Under the pieces are notes generated by a model, which was not told the origin of the DNA, searched no databases, and was given only the letters and a program-made list of their open reading frames with translations. Position numbers and translations under genes: made by a program. Shown here piece after piece: positions 33,018-41,863 of a stretch of DNA of 64,000 bases (within the stretch, counting starts at the first letter, position 1; each line of letters starts with the position of its first letter). This DNA comes from Streptomyces hiroshimensis. GTDB taxonomy: Bacteria > Actinomycetota > Actinomycetes > Streptomycetales > Streptomycetaceae. The stretch lies in assembly GCF_014650335.1 (NCBI RefSeq), contig NZ_BMUT01000002.1:635301-699300 (forward strand), written 5' to 3'.

Positions 33018-33047
33018 TCTGCCCCTGGCAGATTCGCCGACGGCAGA
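33018..33047. promoter_or_regulatory. PopR-type operator upstream of clpP3
   Basis: TCTGCCCCTGGCAGA (33018-33032) matches TCTGCC-N3-GGCAGA exactly. A second 15-bp unit, TTCGCCGACGGCAGA (33033-33047), follows without a gap and keeps the right half perfectly. This is the known PopR target form; the pair lies about 72 bp before the clpP3 start. Confidence 0.85.
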
Positions 33048-33079
33048 GCAACGACCCGCCACCAGCCGGGCCCGGGCGG

Positions 33080-34306
33080 CTACGACACCCGGTCCGCCGT
33101 CGGCGCCCGGTCCGCGTCGCCCGCGGCGGCGTCGCCCGACGCGACCACCTTCGACGGCTCCCCGCCGTCGCGGTCCAGCGCGCCCGACACCACCGCGCAC
33201 AGCAGGCCCGCCGCGGCGAGGGCCGCGCCGACCAGCGTGGGGGACGTCCAGCCCCAGCCTGCCGCGATGGCGACGCCGCCGAGCCAGGCGCCGCCCGCGT
33301 TCGCGAGGTTGAACGCGGAGTGGTTGGAGGCCGCGGCGAGGGTCGGTGCGGCCTTGGCCTTGTTCATGATCAGCATTTGGAGCGGGGTGCTGGTCATGGA
33401 GCCGGCCGCGCCGAGCAGGACGACCGTCACCAGCGCCGCCCACTTCACGTGCACCGTGAAGTCGAAGACGACGAGGACCGCCGCGAGCCCGGCCAGCGCC
33501 CCGTAGAGCGTGGGGCGCAGGGCGCGGTCCGTGAGGGGACCGGCGGCCAGGACGCCCAGGGTCATGCCGGTGCCGAACAGTGCCAGTACGAAGGTGACCG
33601 AGGTCTCCGAGAAGCCGGTGACCTCGACCGCCATCGCCGAGAGGTAGCTGTAGACGGCGAAGACGCCCGCGAAGCCGAAGACCGTGGTCAGCAGGCCGAG
33701 CAGCACCTGGCGGCCGCCGAGCGCGCGCAGTTCGCGCCCCAGCCCCGCGCCCTGCTCGCGCGGCAGCTCGGGGATCAGGCGGGCGAGCGCGGCCATCGCC
33801 GCGAGGCCGATCGCGGCCACGACGAGGAACGTCGCGCGCCAGCCCAGGTGCTGTCCCAGGAGGGTGGCCGCGGGGACGCCGATGATGTTGGCGACCGTCA
33901 GGCCGAGGAACATCATGGCGACGGCCCGGGCCTGCCGCCCCTCTCCCGCGAGGCGGGCGGCGACGACGGAGCCCACACCGAAGAACGCGCCGTGCGGCAG
34001 CCCGGCCAGGACCCGGCCCGCGATGAGCGTCCCGAAGGTGGGGGCGAGCGCCGAGGCCAGGTTCCCGAGGGTGAAGACGCCCATGAGCAGGATCAGCATC
34101 CGCTTGCGGGGGATGCGCGAGCCGAGGGCGGTGAGCAGCGGGGCGCCGACGACGACGCCGAGGGCGTAGGCGGAGACCAGGTAGCCGGCGGTGGGGACGG
34201 AGGTCCCCAGGTCGTCGGCGACGTTGGGCAGGAGGCCCATCATCACGAACTCGGTCGTCCCTATGCCGAAGGCGGAGACGGCAAGCGCCAGCAGAGCCAG
34301 GGGCAT
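33080..34306 (-). CDS. MFS exporter, DHA1 (AraJ/YdhP type)
   Basis: A 408-residue transporter with 12 helices. Features: FGIGTTEFVMMGLLP in helix 1, GSRIPRKRMLILLM in loop 2-3, LPHGAFFGVGSVVAARLA in helix 4, and LMIMNKAKAAPTLAAASNHSAFNLAN in the second half, the arabinose-efflux/AraJ subgroup signature. The C-terminal 30 residues are polar. The gene ends 33 bp from the PopR sites. No cognate regulator is adjacent. Substrate is unknown; members export sugars, drugs or purine analogues. Confidence 0.88.
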   Translation of the reverse strand: MPLALLALAVSAFGIGTTEFVMMGLLPNVADDLGTSVPTAGYLVSAYALGVVVGAPLLTALGSRIPRKRMLILLMGVFTLGNLASALAPTFGTLIAGRVLAGLPHGAFFGVGSVVAARLAGEGRQARAVAMMFLGLTVANIIGVPAATLLGQHLGWRATFLVVAAIGLAAMAALARLIPELPREQGAGLGRELRALGGRQVLLGLLTTVFGFAGVFAVYSYLSAMAVEVTGFSETSVTFVLALFGTGMTLGVLAAGPLTDRALRPTLYGALAGLAAVLVVFDFTVHVKWAALVTVVLLGAAGSMTSTPLQMLIMNKAKAAPTLAAASNHSAFNLANAGGAWLGGVAIAAGWGWTSPTLVGAALAAAGLLCAVVSGALDRDGGEPSKVVASGDAAAGDADRAPTADRVS

Positions 34307-34401
34307 GAGGAGGGGGCCTTTCGGACGGGCGTGCGGGGCAAGCCGTCCAGCCTACGGGATGGCCCCGCCGCGACCGGCCGCGCTCCTCAGGCCCCGTTGC
34401 G

Positions 34402-35022
34402 TCAGGCCTCGCCGCGTCCGGTCCCGCCGCCTCCGGCCGCGTTCCTCTCGCCGGCGTTCGCCTCCCACTCGCGTCCGATCATCCGGAGCAGCGCCGGATA
34501 CACCCCCACGTACCGGAAGGCCTTGATGCCCGCCATGTACACGGCGCCGAACAGGCCGTTCGGCTTCACCAGGACCGCCATCTGGGCGTGGTAGCCCCCG
34601 TTCCCGTCCGGGACCCAGCCGAGGTGCATCACCCCCCGGCAGGTCTCGTTGGACATCTCGGCCGCCCACTCGTCGTGCGTCTGGTAGACGGAGGTGAACT
34701 TGCGGAAGTCGGGTCCGCGGGGGCCCTCGCGGAGGTCTGCGGGCAGCCGGTCCCGCAGCCCGGCCTCCCGCTCGCCCACGCCGGTGCCGGGCTTGTCCCA
34801 GCCGAACAGCGCTCCGAGCTTCCAGCGGAGCGCGAAGAGCGTGCGCCCCACGCGGGTGTCGACGTAGGCCCCCTGCCCGGTCGAGACCTGCTTCACCAGG
34901 TGCGCGAGGTCGTCCGGGCCGCCCGGGGTCGGCAGGGCCCAGACGTCCTCCAGGCGGAAGTCGTGCGCGATCTCGTGGATCCGCCAGGGTCGGGAGGTGT
35001 GTGCGGTGCTCGGCAGCCTCAT
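34402..35022 (-). CDS. DUF2867 family protein
   Basis: A 206-residue soluble protein of the DUF2867 family. After an N-terminal RPWRIHEIAHDFRLEDVWALPTPGG, features include SVYQTHDEWAAEMSNETCRGVMHLGWVPD and VKPNGLFGAVYMAGIKAFRYVGVYPALLRMIG, a START-like helix-grip pattern that could hold a lipid or small ligand. The function of the family is not known. ATG 35022 has GGGGGA seven bases upstream. Divergent from a TetR gene with two CTATACG/CGTATAG palindromes between them, so likely under its control. Confidence 0.85.
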   Translation of the reverse strand: MRLPSTAHTSRPWRIHEIAHDFRLEDVWALPTPGGPDDLAHLVKQVSTGQGAYVDTRVGRTLFALRWKLGALFGWDKPGTGVGEREAGLRDRLPADLREGPRGPDFRKFTSVYQTHDEWAAEMSNETCRGVMHLGWVPDGNGGYHAQMAVLVKPNGLFGAVYMAGIKAFRYVGVYPALLRMIGREWEANAGERNAAGGGGTGRGEA

Positions 35023-35045
35023 GGCCGTTCCCCCATCCATACGAT

Positions 35046-35098
35046 CTATACGATGCCGTATAGATCGAAGGTAGACCCGTTTATACGGTGCCGTATAG
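35046..35098. promoter_or_regulatory. double TetR operator
   Basis: CTATACGATGCCGTATAG (35046-35063) and TTATACGGTGCCGTATAG (35081-35098) differ at two positions and are 35 bp apart. The first is a perfect 7-4-7 palindrome. They lie between the divergent DUF2867 and TetR genes. Confidence 0.8.
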
Positions 35099-35127
35099 AC
35101 GGGGGTCGCGTGAGGGGAGACACAGTC

Positions 35128-35688
35128 ATGGGCGCCATTCGCACGCCCCGAGAGAAGTGGATCGAGGAGGGGCTGCGGGCGCTCGCGGCGGGCGGCCCCG
35201 AGGCCGTCCGGATCGAGCCGCTGGCGCAGGCGCTCGGCGTCAGCAAGGGTGGCTTCTACGGCTACTTCCGCAACCGGGACGCGCTGCTCGCGGAGATGCT
35301 CGACACCTGGGAGCGCGAGGTCACGGAGGCGGTGATCGAGCAGGCCGAGGGCGGCGGGGGAGACGCCCGGGCGCGGCTGGCGCGGCTGTTCGCGATCGTC
35401 GCGGCCGCCTCCGACGGGTCGGTGATCAGCGTGGCGGCCGAGCTCGCGGTCCGCGACTGGGCCCGGCGGGACGAGGCCGTCGCGGAGCGGCTCCGGCGGG
35501 TCGACAACCGGCGCATGGACTACCTGCGCTCGCTGTACCGCGCGTTCTGCGCCGACGAGGACGAGGTCGAGGTGCGCGCCCTGCTCACCTTCTCGTCGCG
35601 GATCGGCACCCGCTTCATCGCCGCCGACCACGGGGGCCGCAGCCGTCAGGAGGTCATGCTGCTGGCCAGGGAGTGGCTCATGAGGTAG
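35128..35688 (+). CDS. TetR family regulator
   Basis: A 186-residue repressor. HTH residues about 8-55: REKWIEEGLRALAAGGPEAVRIEPLAQALGVSKGGFYGYFRNRD. The rest is a helical ligand domain with SLYRAFCADEDEVEVRALL and FIAADHGGRSRQEVM. ATG 35128 has GGGGAG eight bases upstream. It sits divergent from the DUF2867 gene; the two near-identical palindromes in between fit autorepression and control of that gene. Ligand unknown. Confidence 0.9.
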   Translation: MGAIRTPREKWIEEGLRALAAGGPEAVRIEPLAQALGVSKGGFYGYFRNRDALLAEMLDTWEREVTEAVIEQAEGGGGDARARLARLFAIVAAASDGSVISVAAELAVRDWARRDEAVAERLRRVDNRRMDYLRSLYRAFCADEDEVEVRALLTFSSRIGTRFIAADHGGRSRQEVMLLAREWLMR

Positions 35689-35722
35689 CCGCTCCCCGGC
35701 CGGGGGGACGGGAGGGGGAAGC

Positions 35723-36736
35723 TCAGATCTTGACGCGGGCCGCGATCGGCAGGTGGTCGCTCTTCGTCGCCGGCAGCGTCCACGCCGAGACCGGGTCCAT
35801 GCCGCGCACCATGATCTGGTCGATGCGGGCCATGGGGAAGCTCGCCGGCCAGCTGAAGCCGAAGCCGTCGCCCGCGGCGCCCTGGGCGGAGCGCAGCTGG
35901 GAGGTGATCGGGGCCAGCGAGCGGTCGTTCATGGTGCCGTTGAGGTCACCGAGGAGGACGACGCGCCTCTCGGGCTCCTGCGCGATCGCCCGGCCGAGCG
36001 CCTCGGCGCTGCGGTCGCGCTGCCCGGCGGTGAAGCCCGCGTTGAACTTCACGCGCACCGACGGCATGTGGGCGACGTAGACGGCGACGGGGCCCTGGGG
36101 GGTGCGGACGGTGGCGCGCAGGGCGCGCACCCAGCCGAGCCGGATGTCGACGGGCTGGACCAGCTCCAGGGGGTACTTGCTCCATATGCCGACCGTGCCC
36201 TGCACGGAGTGGTACTTGTACGAGCCCGCCAGCGCCTTCTCGTAGCGCGAGGCGTTGGTGAGCTCCTCCAGGGCCACCACGTCCGCCCCGGAGGCGGCCA
36301 CGGCCCGGGCGGTGGCGGCGGGGTCGGGGTTCTCGGCGTTCACGTTGTGGGTGGCCACCGTGAAGTTGCCGCCCTTGCCGGTCTTGTCGCTGAGCAGGCC
36401 GCCGAAGAGGTTCACCCAGGTGACCACGGGGAGCAGCAGCGCGATCAGCGCGGTCGCCGAGCGGCGCACGAGCGCCAGGACGAGCAGGACGGGGATACCC
36501 AGGCCCAGCCAGGGCAGGAAGGTCTCCGTCAGGCTGCCGAGGTTGCCGACCCGGTTGGGCAGCTGGGTGTGCAGGAGCATCAGCAGGCCGAGCAGGACCG
36601 CGAGGGCGGCGAGCACCAAGCCGCGCCGCCAGACGTCGCGGTCCCGCCACCGGTCCATGAGGCGCCGGGCCCCGGATCCGGTCCCCTCCGGACCGGATCC
36701 GTCTCGGCCCGTCTCCTGCATGTACGCCTGCGCCAT
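35723..36736 (-). CDS. membrane-anchored endonuclease/exonuclease/phosphatase family protein
   Basis: A 337-residue protein. Residues about 38-115 form three membrane helices (GLVLAALAVLLGLLMLL, ETFLPWLGLGIPVLLVLAL, and ATALIALLLPVVTWVNLF). The C-terminal EEP domain is extracellular: THNVNAENPD, VVALEELTNASRY, GIWSKYPL, VLLGDLNGTMNDRS and KSDHLPIAARV, which supply Mg ligands and catalytic His. Such enzymes hydrolyse phosphodiesters of nucleic acids, lipids or sugars; the substrate cannot be told. ATG 36736 has GAGGACGG upstream. Convergent with the TetR gene to its left on the map. Confidence 0.85.
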   Translation of the reverse strand: MAQAYMQETGRDGSGPEGTGSGARRLMDRWRDRDVWRRGLVLAALAVLLGLLMLLHTQLPNRVGNLGSLTETFLPWLGLGIPVLLVLALVRRSATALIALLLPVVTWVNLFGGLLSDKTGKGGNFTVATHNVNAENPDPAATARAVAASGADVVALEELTNASRYEKALAGSYKYHSVQGTVGIWSKYPLELVQPVDIRLGWVRALRATVRTPQGPVAVYVAHMPSVRVKFNAGFTAGQRDRSAEALGRAIAQEPERRVVLLGDLNGTMNDRSLAPITSQLRSAQGAAGDGFGFSWPASFPMARIDQIMVRGMDPVSAWTLPATKSDHLPIAARVKI

Positions 36737-36832
36737 CCGTCGTCCTCAACTCTTCATCCGCTGCGGCCCCGCCCACCAGACGATAGGTGATCATCCGGTG
36801 GGTGCGGCATGCGCCGCTTCCGCTTCTGGCGT

Positions 36833-36853
36833 GGCACCCCTGGAGGGGGTGTC
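36833..36853. terminator. weak hairpin between EEP gene start and TetR gene end
   Basis: GGCACCCC and GGGGTGTC form 8-bp arms around five bases (one G-T pair). It lies 120 bp past the TetR stop on the minus strand. The rest of the 236-bp interval holds nothing I can name. Confidence 0.35.
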
Positions 36854-36972
36854 GGTGGGAAGGACGACGGCCCGGCGGAGGGAGGTTCCGGGCGAGGGGC
36901 CTCTCGGGGCGTGCTGTGACACAACGGGCATATTCGCTGGATTCCGGGGCGGGGAGGGGCGCGGCGCGGCGG

Positions 36973-37614
36973 TCAGCGGGGGCGCACGCCCTCCAGGACC
37001 GTGTCGACGATCTTCCCCGGGAGGTCCTCCGGCAGCTCCGCCCGCTCGTGGAACATGGCCCGCGACAGCATGGGGCTGACGATGAGATCGCCCATCAGCT
37101 CGACGTCCAGGTCGGAGCGGATCTCGCCGGTGGCCATGCCGCGCCGCAGGACGGCGTGGACCGCCTCGCGGCGGGCCCTGACGACCTTGTCGTGGTACTC
37201 CTGCCAGAGCTCGGGATGGGCCTTGACCTGGGCGAGGACCGTGCGCAGGACGGCGGAGGAGCGCTTGGCCAGCCCGCGCCGGCGCAGCGTCTCCAGCAGC
37301 GTCACCAGGTCGTCCCGTACGGACTCCCCGGCGAGCTCGGGGGCGGCGTGCTCCAGGGAGCGCATGACGTCGAGCATCAGCGCCTCCTTGCCGGGCCAGC
37401 GGCGGTAGACCGTGGCCTTGCCGACGCCCGCCTCGCGCGCGATGCGCTCCATCGACAGCTCGCCGAGGGTCACGCCCTCTTCGAGCAGGCCCAGGACGGT
37501 CTCGACGACGGCGGTGTCGAGGGCGGCGTTACGGGGCCGGCCGCGGCGCTCGGGAGCGGCCGCTTCGGACGTGGTGGCCGCCTCAGGCGTGGTGGCCGCT
37601 TCGGGGAGGGTCAT
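36973..37614 (-). CDS. TetR/AcrR family regulator of the adjacent exporter
   Basis: A 213-residue repressor. After a low-complexity [16 protein letters not shown] tail, HTH residues about 28-75 ([44 protein letters not shown]), then a helical domain with [33 protein letters not shown] 37614 overlaps the stop of the exporter gene by four bases, so exporter and repressor form one operon. The 33-bp palindrome at the exporter promoter is its likely target, giving drug-inducible control. Confidence 0.9.
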   Translation of the reverse strand: MTLPEAATTPEAATTSEAAAPERRGRPRNAALDTAVVETVLGLLEEGVTLGELSMERIAREAGVGKATVYRRWPGKEALMLDVMRSLEHAAPELAGESVRDDLVTLLETLRRRGLAKRSSAVLRTVLAQVKAHPELWQEYHDKVVRARREAVHAVLRRGMATGEIRSDLDVELMGDLIVSPMLSRAMFHERAELPEDLPGKIVDTVLEGVRPR

Positions 37615-39242
37615 GCGCCGGCTCCCGCCTGTTCCTTCTGGCCGTCCGGGCGCGCCGCGCCGGGCTCCTTGCGGGCGGCCGCGCGCCTGGGCAGGAAGAG
37701 CGCGACGACCACCGCGCCGACCAGGGCCGAGGCGCTGGCGCCGAGGACGGTGACGTGCATGGCGTGGACGAAGGCGTCGTGGGCGGGCCCCACGAGCGCC
37801 CTGCCCTCCGGGCCGAGCTTCGCGGCGGCGGTCAGGGTGGCCTCGACGGACTCGCCCGCCGCGTGCCGTGCCTCGTCCGTCAGGCCGGGGAGGGCGTCGA
37901 GCCGGGCGGAGATGCCGTCGCGGTAGGCGGTGGACAGGACGGAGCCGAGCACGGCGATGCCGAGCGCGCCGCCGACCTGCCGGAAGGTGTTGTTCACGGC
38001 GGAGCCCGAGCCGGCCTTGTCGCGCGGCAGCGACTGCATGATCGAGACGGTGGCGGGCGGCATGATGTGCGCCATCGAGGCGCCCTGGAAGAACAGCAGC
38101 ACCTCCAGCACCCAGACCGGGGTGTCCCGGTCCAGCAGCAGGAAACCGGCCATGGTCGCCGCGACCATCACCATGCCGCCCGTGCACACGATGCGCACGC
38201 CGAGCTTCTCGACGACGCGGCGGACGCGCACGGCGAAGAACATGTGGGCGGCCGCGAGCGGCAGCATCAGCAGCCCGCTCTGCAGCGGGGTGAAGCCGCG
38301 CACGCTCTGCGTGTAGAAGACGGTCATGAACGTGACGCCCATCAGCGCGAAGAAGACCAGCGCGATGGAGGAGACGGCGGCGGAGAAAGCAGGGTTGCGG
38401 AACCAGCGCACGTCGAGCGAGGGGTGGTCCGAGCGCCGCTCGTGCAGGACGAAGAGGGCCAGGACGAGCAGGCCGCCGCCGGCCGTGCCGAAGACCTCGG
38501 GGTCGGTGAAGTCGGCCAGCTGGCCGCCCTTGATGATGCCGTAGACCAGCAGGACCAGGCCCACGACGGAGAGCACCACGCCGACCGGGTCGAGGCGGCC
38601 CGGCCGCGGGTCCTTGGAGTCGGGGACGAGCACGGACATCGCGATCAGGGCGGTGATCACGATGGGCACGTTCACCAGGAAGACCGAACCCCACCAGAAG
38701 TGGTCGAGCAGGACGCCGCCGGTGATCGGCCCTATGGCCACGGCGAGGCCCACGGCGCCCGCCCAGATGCCGATGGCCTTGGGCTGCTCCTCGCGCTCGA
38801 AGACGTTCACGATGATCGCGAGGGTCGCGGGCATCACGAACGCGCCGCCGAAGCCCATGACCGCGCGGAAGGCGATGAGCTCGGTGGGCGAACCGGAGAA
38901 GGCGGAGAGCACGGAGCCGGCGCCGAAGACGACCATGCCGAAGAGCAGGACCTTCTTGCGGCCCAGCCGGTCGCCCAGCAGGCCGGCCGTGAACAGTATC
39001 CCGGCGAAGACCAGCGTGTAGGAGTTGATGGCCCACTCCAGCTGGCTCTGGGTGGCGCCGAGGCCGGTGGGAGCGGGGGTGGCGATCGTCTTCATCGCCA
39101 CGTTCAGGATCGAGTTGTCCAGCACGACGATGAGCAGGCTGAACAGCAGCACCGCCAGGATCGCCCAGCGTCTGCGGTGCACCGCTTCCGGGACCTTGCG
39201 GTGCGGTGCGGCGCCCGGGGCGCCGGAGGGATCGGGGGTCAT
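37611..39242 (-). CDS. MFS drug exporter, DHA2 (14-helix)
   Basis: A 543-residue transporter of the DHA2/EmrB-QacA family. Features: [21 protein letters not shown] in helix 1, [17 protein letters not shown] in loop 2-3, [54 protein letters not shown] (motif C and D2), and 14 hydrophobic segments. The C-terminus is polar (ARRKEP...). ATG 39242 is seven bases after minus-strand TAGGCT, so the transcript is probably leaderless. First gene of the exporter-TetR operon. Proton-linked efflux of cationic or amphipathic compounds is typical. Confidence 0.92.
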   Translation of the reverse strand: MTPDPSGAPGAAPHRKVPEAVHRRRWAILAVLLFSLLIVVLDNSILNVAMKTIATPAPTGLGATQSQLEWAINSYTLVFAGILFTAGLLGDRLGRKKVLLFGMVVFGAGSVLSAFSGSPTELIAFRAVMGFGGAFVMPATLAIIVNVFEREEQPKAIGIWAGAVGLAVAIGPITGGVLLDHFWWGSVFLVNVPIVITALIAMSVLVPDSKDPRPGRLDPVGVVLSVVGLVLLVYGIIKGGQLADFTDPEVFGTAGGGLLVLALFVLHERRSDHPSLDVRWFRNPAFSAAVSSIALVFFALMGVTFMTVFYTQSVRGFTPLQSGLLMLPLAAAHMFFAVRVRRVVEKLGVRIVCTGGMVMVAATMAGFLLLDRDTPVWVLEVLLFFQGASMAHIMPPATVSIMQSLPRDKAGSGSAVNNTFRQVGGALGIAVLGSVLSTAYRDGISARLDALPGLTDEARHAAGESVEATLTAAAKLGPEGRALVGPAHDAFVHAMHVTVLGASASALVGAVVVALFLPRRAAARKEPGAARPDGQKEQAGAGA

Positions 39243-39259
39243 GCCCGCCAGCCTAGATC

Positions 39260-39292
39260 TTTTCCGATACGAACCCGTCTCGTATTGGAAAA
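39260..39292. promoter_or_regulatory. TetR operator overlapping exporter promoter
   Basis: TTTTCCGATACGA and TCGTATTGGAAAA form 13-bp arms with one mismatch around seven bases. The site lies just upstream of the TAGGCT -10 box (39250-39255), covering the -35 region, so repressor binding would block RNA polymerase. Confidence 0.8.
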
Positions 39293-39423
39293 CCTTTACT
39301 CCGGTCCGACGAACAGGTGTGCGTGGGGGTCCCTTCCCTGCCCGGAGCGGGCGTGTCAGCATGGAGGTGATCCGGGGACGCCGTCAGGGCGCCTCGAGAC
39401 GACACATCAACAGGAGCACCGCC

Positions 39424-40296
39424 ATGACGACGACGCATGTCCCGAACAGCCCCGACAGCAGCCGCGACCCCAAGGCGCTGTACGGAGGCAAGGGCTCCCG
39501 GCGCATCACCGTCCGCGACATCGCCGCCGCCAAGGCGCGCGGCGAGAAGTGGCCCATGCTCACCGCGTACGACGCGATGACCGCCTCCGTCTTCGACGAG
39601 GCCGGCATCCCCGTCCTGCTCGTCGGCGACTCGATGGGCAACTGCCACCTCGGCTACGAGTCCACCGTGCCCGTCACCATGGACGAGATCGCCGTCCTCT
39701 CCGCCGCGGTCGTCCGCGGCACCAAGCGCGCCATGATCGTCGCCGACCTGCCGTTCGGCTCCTACCAGGAAGGCCCGGTCCAGGCGCTGCGCAGTGCCAC
39801 GCGGCTGATCAAGGAGACGGGCGCGGGCGCGGTCAAGCTGGAGGGCGGCGAGCGGTCCGCCGAGCAGATCAAGCTGCTGGTCGAGGCCGGCATCCCGGTG
39901 ATGGCCCACATCGGCCTCACCCCCCAGTCCGTCAACGCCTTCGGCGGCTACACGGTCCAGGGCCGCGGCGAGGAGGCCGCGCAGCAGCTGCTGCGCGACG
40001 CCAAGGCCGTGCAGGACGCGGGCGCCTTCTCCGTCGTCCTGGAGCTCGTCCCGGCCGAACTGGCCGCCGAGGTCACCCGCACCCTGCACATCCCGACGGT
40101 CGGCATCGGCGCGGGCTCGCAGTGCGACGCGCAGGTCCTCGTGTGGACGGACATGGCCGGCATGACGTCCGGCCGCGTACCGCGCTTCGTCAAGCAGTAC
40201 GCACAGCTGCGGGACGTTCTCGGCGATGCGGCACGGGCTTTCGCCGAGGATGTGGTGGACGGCGCGTACCCGGCCGAGGAGCACGCCTTCCACTAG
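39424..40296 (+). CDS. panB: 3-methyl-2-oxobutanoate hydroxymethyltransferase
   Basis: A 290-residue cytoplasmic enzyme that makes ketopantoate from 2-oxoisovalerate and methylene-THF, the first step of pantothenate and CoA synthesis. Landmarks: [36 protein letters not shown], the Mg-binding [28 protein letters not shown], the catalytic Glu in LELVP, and [21 protein letters not shown]. Start ATG 39424 has GGAG eight bases upstream. Stands alone; panC and panD are not in the window. The following 526 bp carry only repeats and a palindrome. Confidence 0.97.
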   Translation: MTTTHVPNSPDSSRDPKALYGGKGSRRITVRDIAAAKARGEKWPMLTAYDAMTASVFDEAGIPVLLVGDSMGNCHLGYESTVPVTMDEIAVLSAAVVRGTKRAMIVADLPFGSYQEGPVQALRSATRLIKETGAGAVKLEGGERSAEQIKLLVEAGIPVMAHIGLTPQSVNAFGGYTVQGRGEEAAQQLLRDAKAVQDAGAFSVVLELVPAELAAEVTRTLHIPTVGIGAGSQCDAQVLVWTDMAGMTSGRVPRFVKQYAQLRDVLGDAARAFAEDVVDGAYPAEEHAFH

Positions 40297-40342
40297 GCGT
40301 GGGGCCCCGTCGCCATCGCGGCGCGGGGTGCCTGCCGGGCTC

Positions 40343-40690
40343 GCCGCGCCTTCCTTCCGCCGCGGCGGTGCTCAGCCTCGATGGTGCTGTTCGGCGGTGC
40401 CGAGCCCGGCTGTGGGCCGGTCCGGCGCCGCCGGGCTCCGCCGCGTGGGTTGCGCGCCGTTGCGGCGGGTCTTTTTCTCCGCCGTGGTGGCGAGTAATGC
40501 CCGCGGCGGGGCTGCGCCGCGCTTTCCTTCCGCCGCGGGCATTGGGTTGTGCCGCGCCTTCCTTCCGCCGCGGCGGTGCTCAGCTCCCATGGTGCTGTTC
40601 GGCGGTGCCGAGCCCGGCTGTGGGCCGGTCCGGTGCCGCCGGTAGCCGCCGCGCGGGTTGCGCGCCGTCGCGGCGGGAGGTTGCCGCGGC
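40343..40690. repeat. intergenic duplicated repeat block
   Basis: The 526 bp after panB contain no gene. A 92-bp unit occurs twice, 208 bp apart (40343-40434 and 40551-40642), differing in a handful of bases. It contains TTCCTTCCGCCGCGGCGG, ATGGTGCTGTTCGGCGGTGC and GAGCCCGGCTGTGGGCC. Each copy is followed by GGTTGCGCGCCGTNGCGG, the core also found at 25658-25680. A shorter TTCCTTCCGCCGCGGGC copy sits between them. This is the third site of the dispersed repeat family. Confidence 0.75.
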
Positions 40691-40745
40691 TCTCGTGGGT
40701 CGGCGGGCTGCCTGAGGGCGGGCGGTTCCGTTGGCAAGACGCCTG

Positions 40746-40791
40746 CCGCCTACAGGTCACCGACAGCAAGCTGTCGGTGACCTGTAGGCGG
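40746..40791. promoter_or_regulatory. 46-bp perfect inverted repeat upstream of ABC exporter
   Basis: Two perfect 22-bp arms (40746-40767 and 40770-40791) with only AA between. The inner part is ACCGACAGCAAGCTGTCGGT. It ends 31 bp before the ATP-binding gene, over the likely promoter, so an operator for two dimers is more likely than a terminator. A terminator for panB cannot be excluded. Confidence 0.75.
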
Positions 40792-40822
40792 ATTGTCAGT
40801 GGCACCTGGCACCGTGGTGGGC

Positions 40823-41863
40823 ATGACGCGAAACGACACCTCACGGGGGGCGGGCAGCGGCGGGAACGCCGTAGAAGTCCGTGGCCTCGTCAAGCACTTC
40901 GGCGCCACCAAGGCGCTCGACGGCATCGATCTGGACGTGCGCGAGGGCACCGTCCTCGGCGTGCTCGGGCCCAACGGCGCCGGCAAGACCACCCTCGTGC
41001 GCTGCCTGTCCACGCTGCTCCGGCCGGACGCCGGCACCGCCCGCGTCGGGGGGTACGACGTGGTGGCCCAGCCTCGCCAGCTGCGCCGCGTGATCGGCCT
41101 GACCGGCCAGTACGCCTCGGTGGACGAGAAGCTGTCCGGCTTCGAGAACCTGTACATGATCGGCCGGCTGCTGGATCTCTCCCGCAAGGAGGCCCGCCGC
41201 CGCGGCGAGGAGATGCTGGAGCGCTTCTCCCTCACCGAGGCCGCCAAGCGCCCCGCCGGGCAGTACTCCGGCGGTATGCGCCGCCGGCTCGACCTCGCCG
41301 CTTCCATGATCGGCCAGCCGTCCGTGCTCTATCTGGACGAGCCCACCACCGGTCTCGACCCCCGCACCCGCAACGAGGTGTGGGAGGAGGTCCGGCGGAT
41401 GGTCTCCGAGGGCGCCACCGTCCTGCTCACCACGCAGTACATGGAGGAGGCCGAGCAGCTCGCCCACGAGCTCACGGTCATCGACCGCGGCCAGGTCATC
41501 GCGGGCGGCCGGGTCGACGAGCTGAAGGCGAAGGTCGGCGGGCGCACCCTGCAGATCCGTCCTGCGGACCGCGCCGAGGTGCCCCGCATGGTCGGCGCGC
41601 TGGCCCAGGCCCGGCTCGACGGGATCGCCGGCGCCACCGCCGACGAGGCCGAGGGCACGGTCAACGTCCCGATCATCAGCGACGAGCAGCTGACCGCCGT
41701 GGTCGGCCTGCTGGGCTCGCGCGGCTTCGCGATCTCCGGCATCTCCACCCACCTGCCGAGCCTCGACGAGGTCTTCCTCGCCGTCACCGGCCAGAAGGCG
41801 TCCGCCCCGCAGCAGGACGGCGCCGACACCGACACCGACGCACTCCAGGAGGTCGCCGCATGA
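40823..41863 (+). CDS. DrrA-type ABC exporter ATP-binding protein
   Basis: A 346-residue ATPase of the daunorubicin-resistance (DrrA) family. Walker A is LGPNGAGKTTLVR, the Q-loop is GLTGQYASVDEKLSGFENLYMIG, the signature is YSGGMRRRLDLAASMIG, Walker B is VLYLDEPTTGLDPRTRNEVW, and a C-terminal DrrA domain ends SISTHLPSLDEVFLAVTGQ-like. ATG 40823 is chosen; a GTG at 40793 is possible but lies at the edge of the palindrome. It overlaps the permease gene by four bases. The exporter has no biosynthetic genes beside it and may expel toxic compounds. The upstream palindrome points to a TetR-type repressor encoded elsewhere. Confidence 0.9.
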   Translation: MTRNDTSRGAGSGGNAVEVRGLVKHFGATKALDGIDLDVREGTVLGVLGPNGAGKTTLVRCLSTLLRPDAGTARVGGYDVVAQPRQLRRVIGLTGQYASVDEKLSGFENLYMIGRLLDLSRKEARRRGEEMLERFSLTEAAKRPAGQYSGGMRRRLDLAASMIGQPSVLYLDEPTTGLDPRTRNEVWEEVRRMVSEGATVLLTTQYMEEAEQLAHELTVIDRGQVIAGGRVDELKAKVGGRTLQIRPADRAEVPRMVGALAQARLDGIAGATADEAEGTVNVPIISDEQLTAVVGLLGSRGFAISGISTHLPSLDEVFLAVTGQKASAPQQDGADTDTDALQEVAA

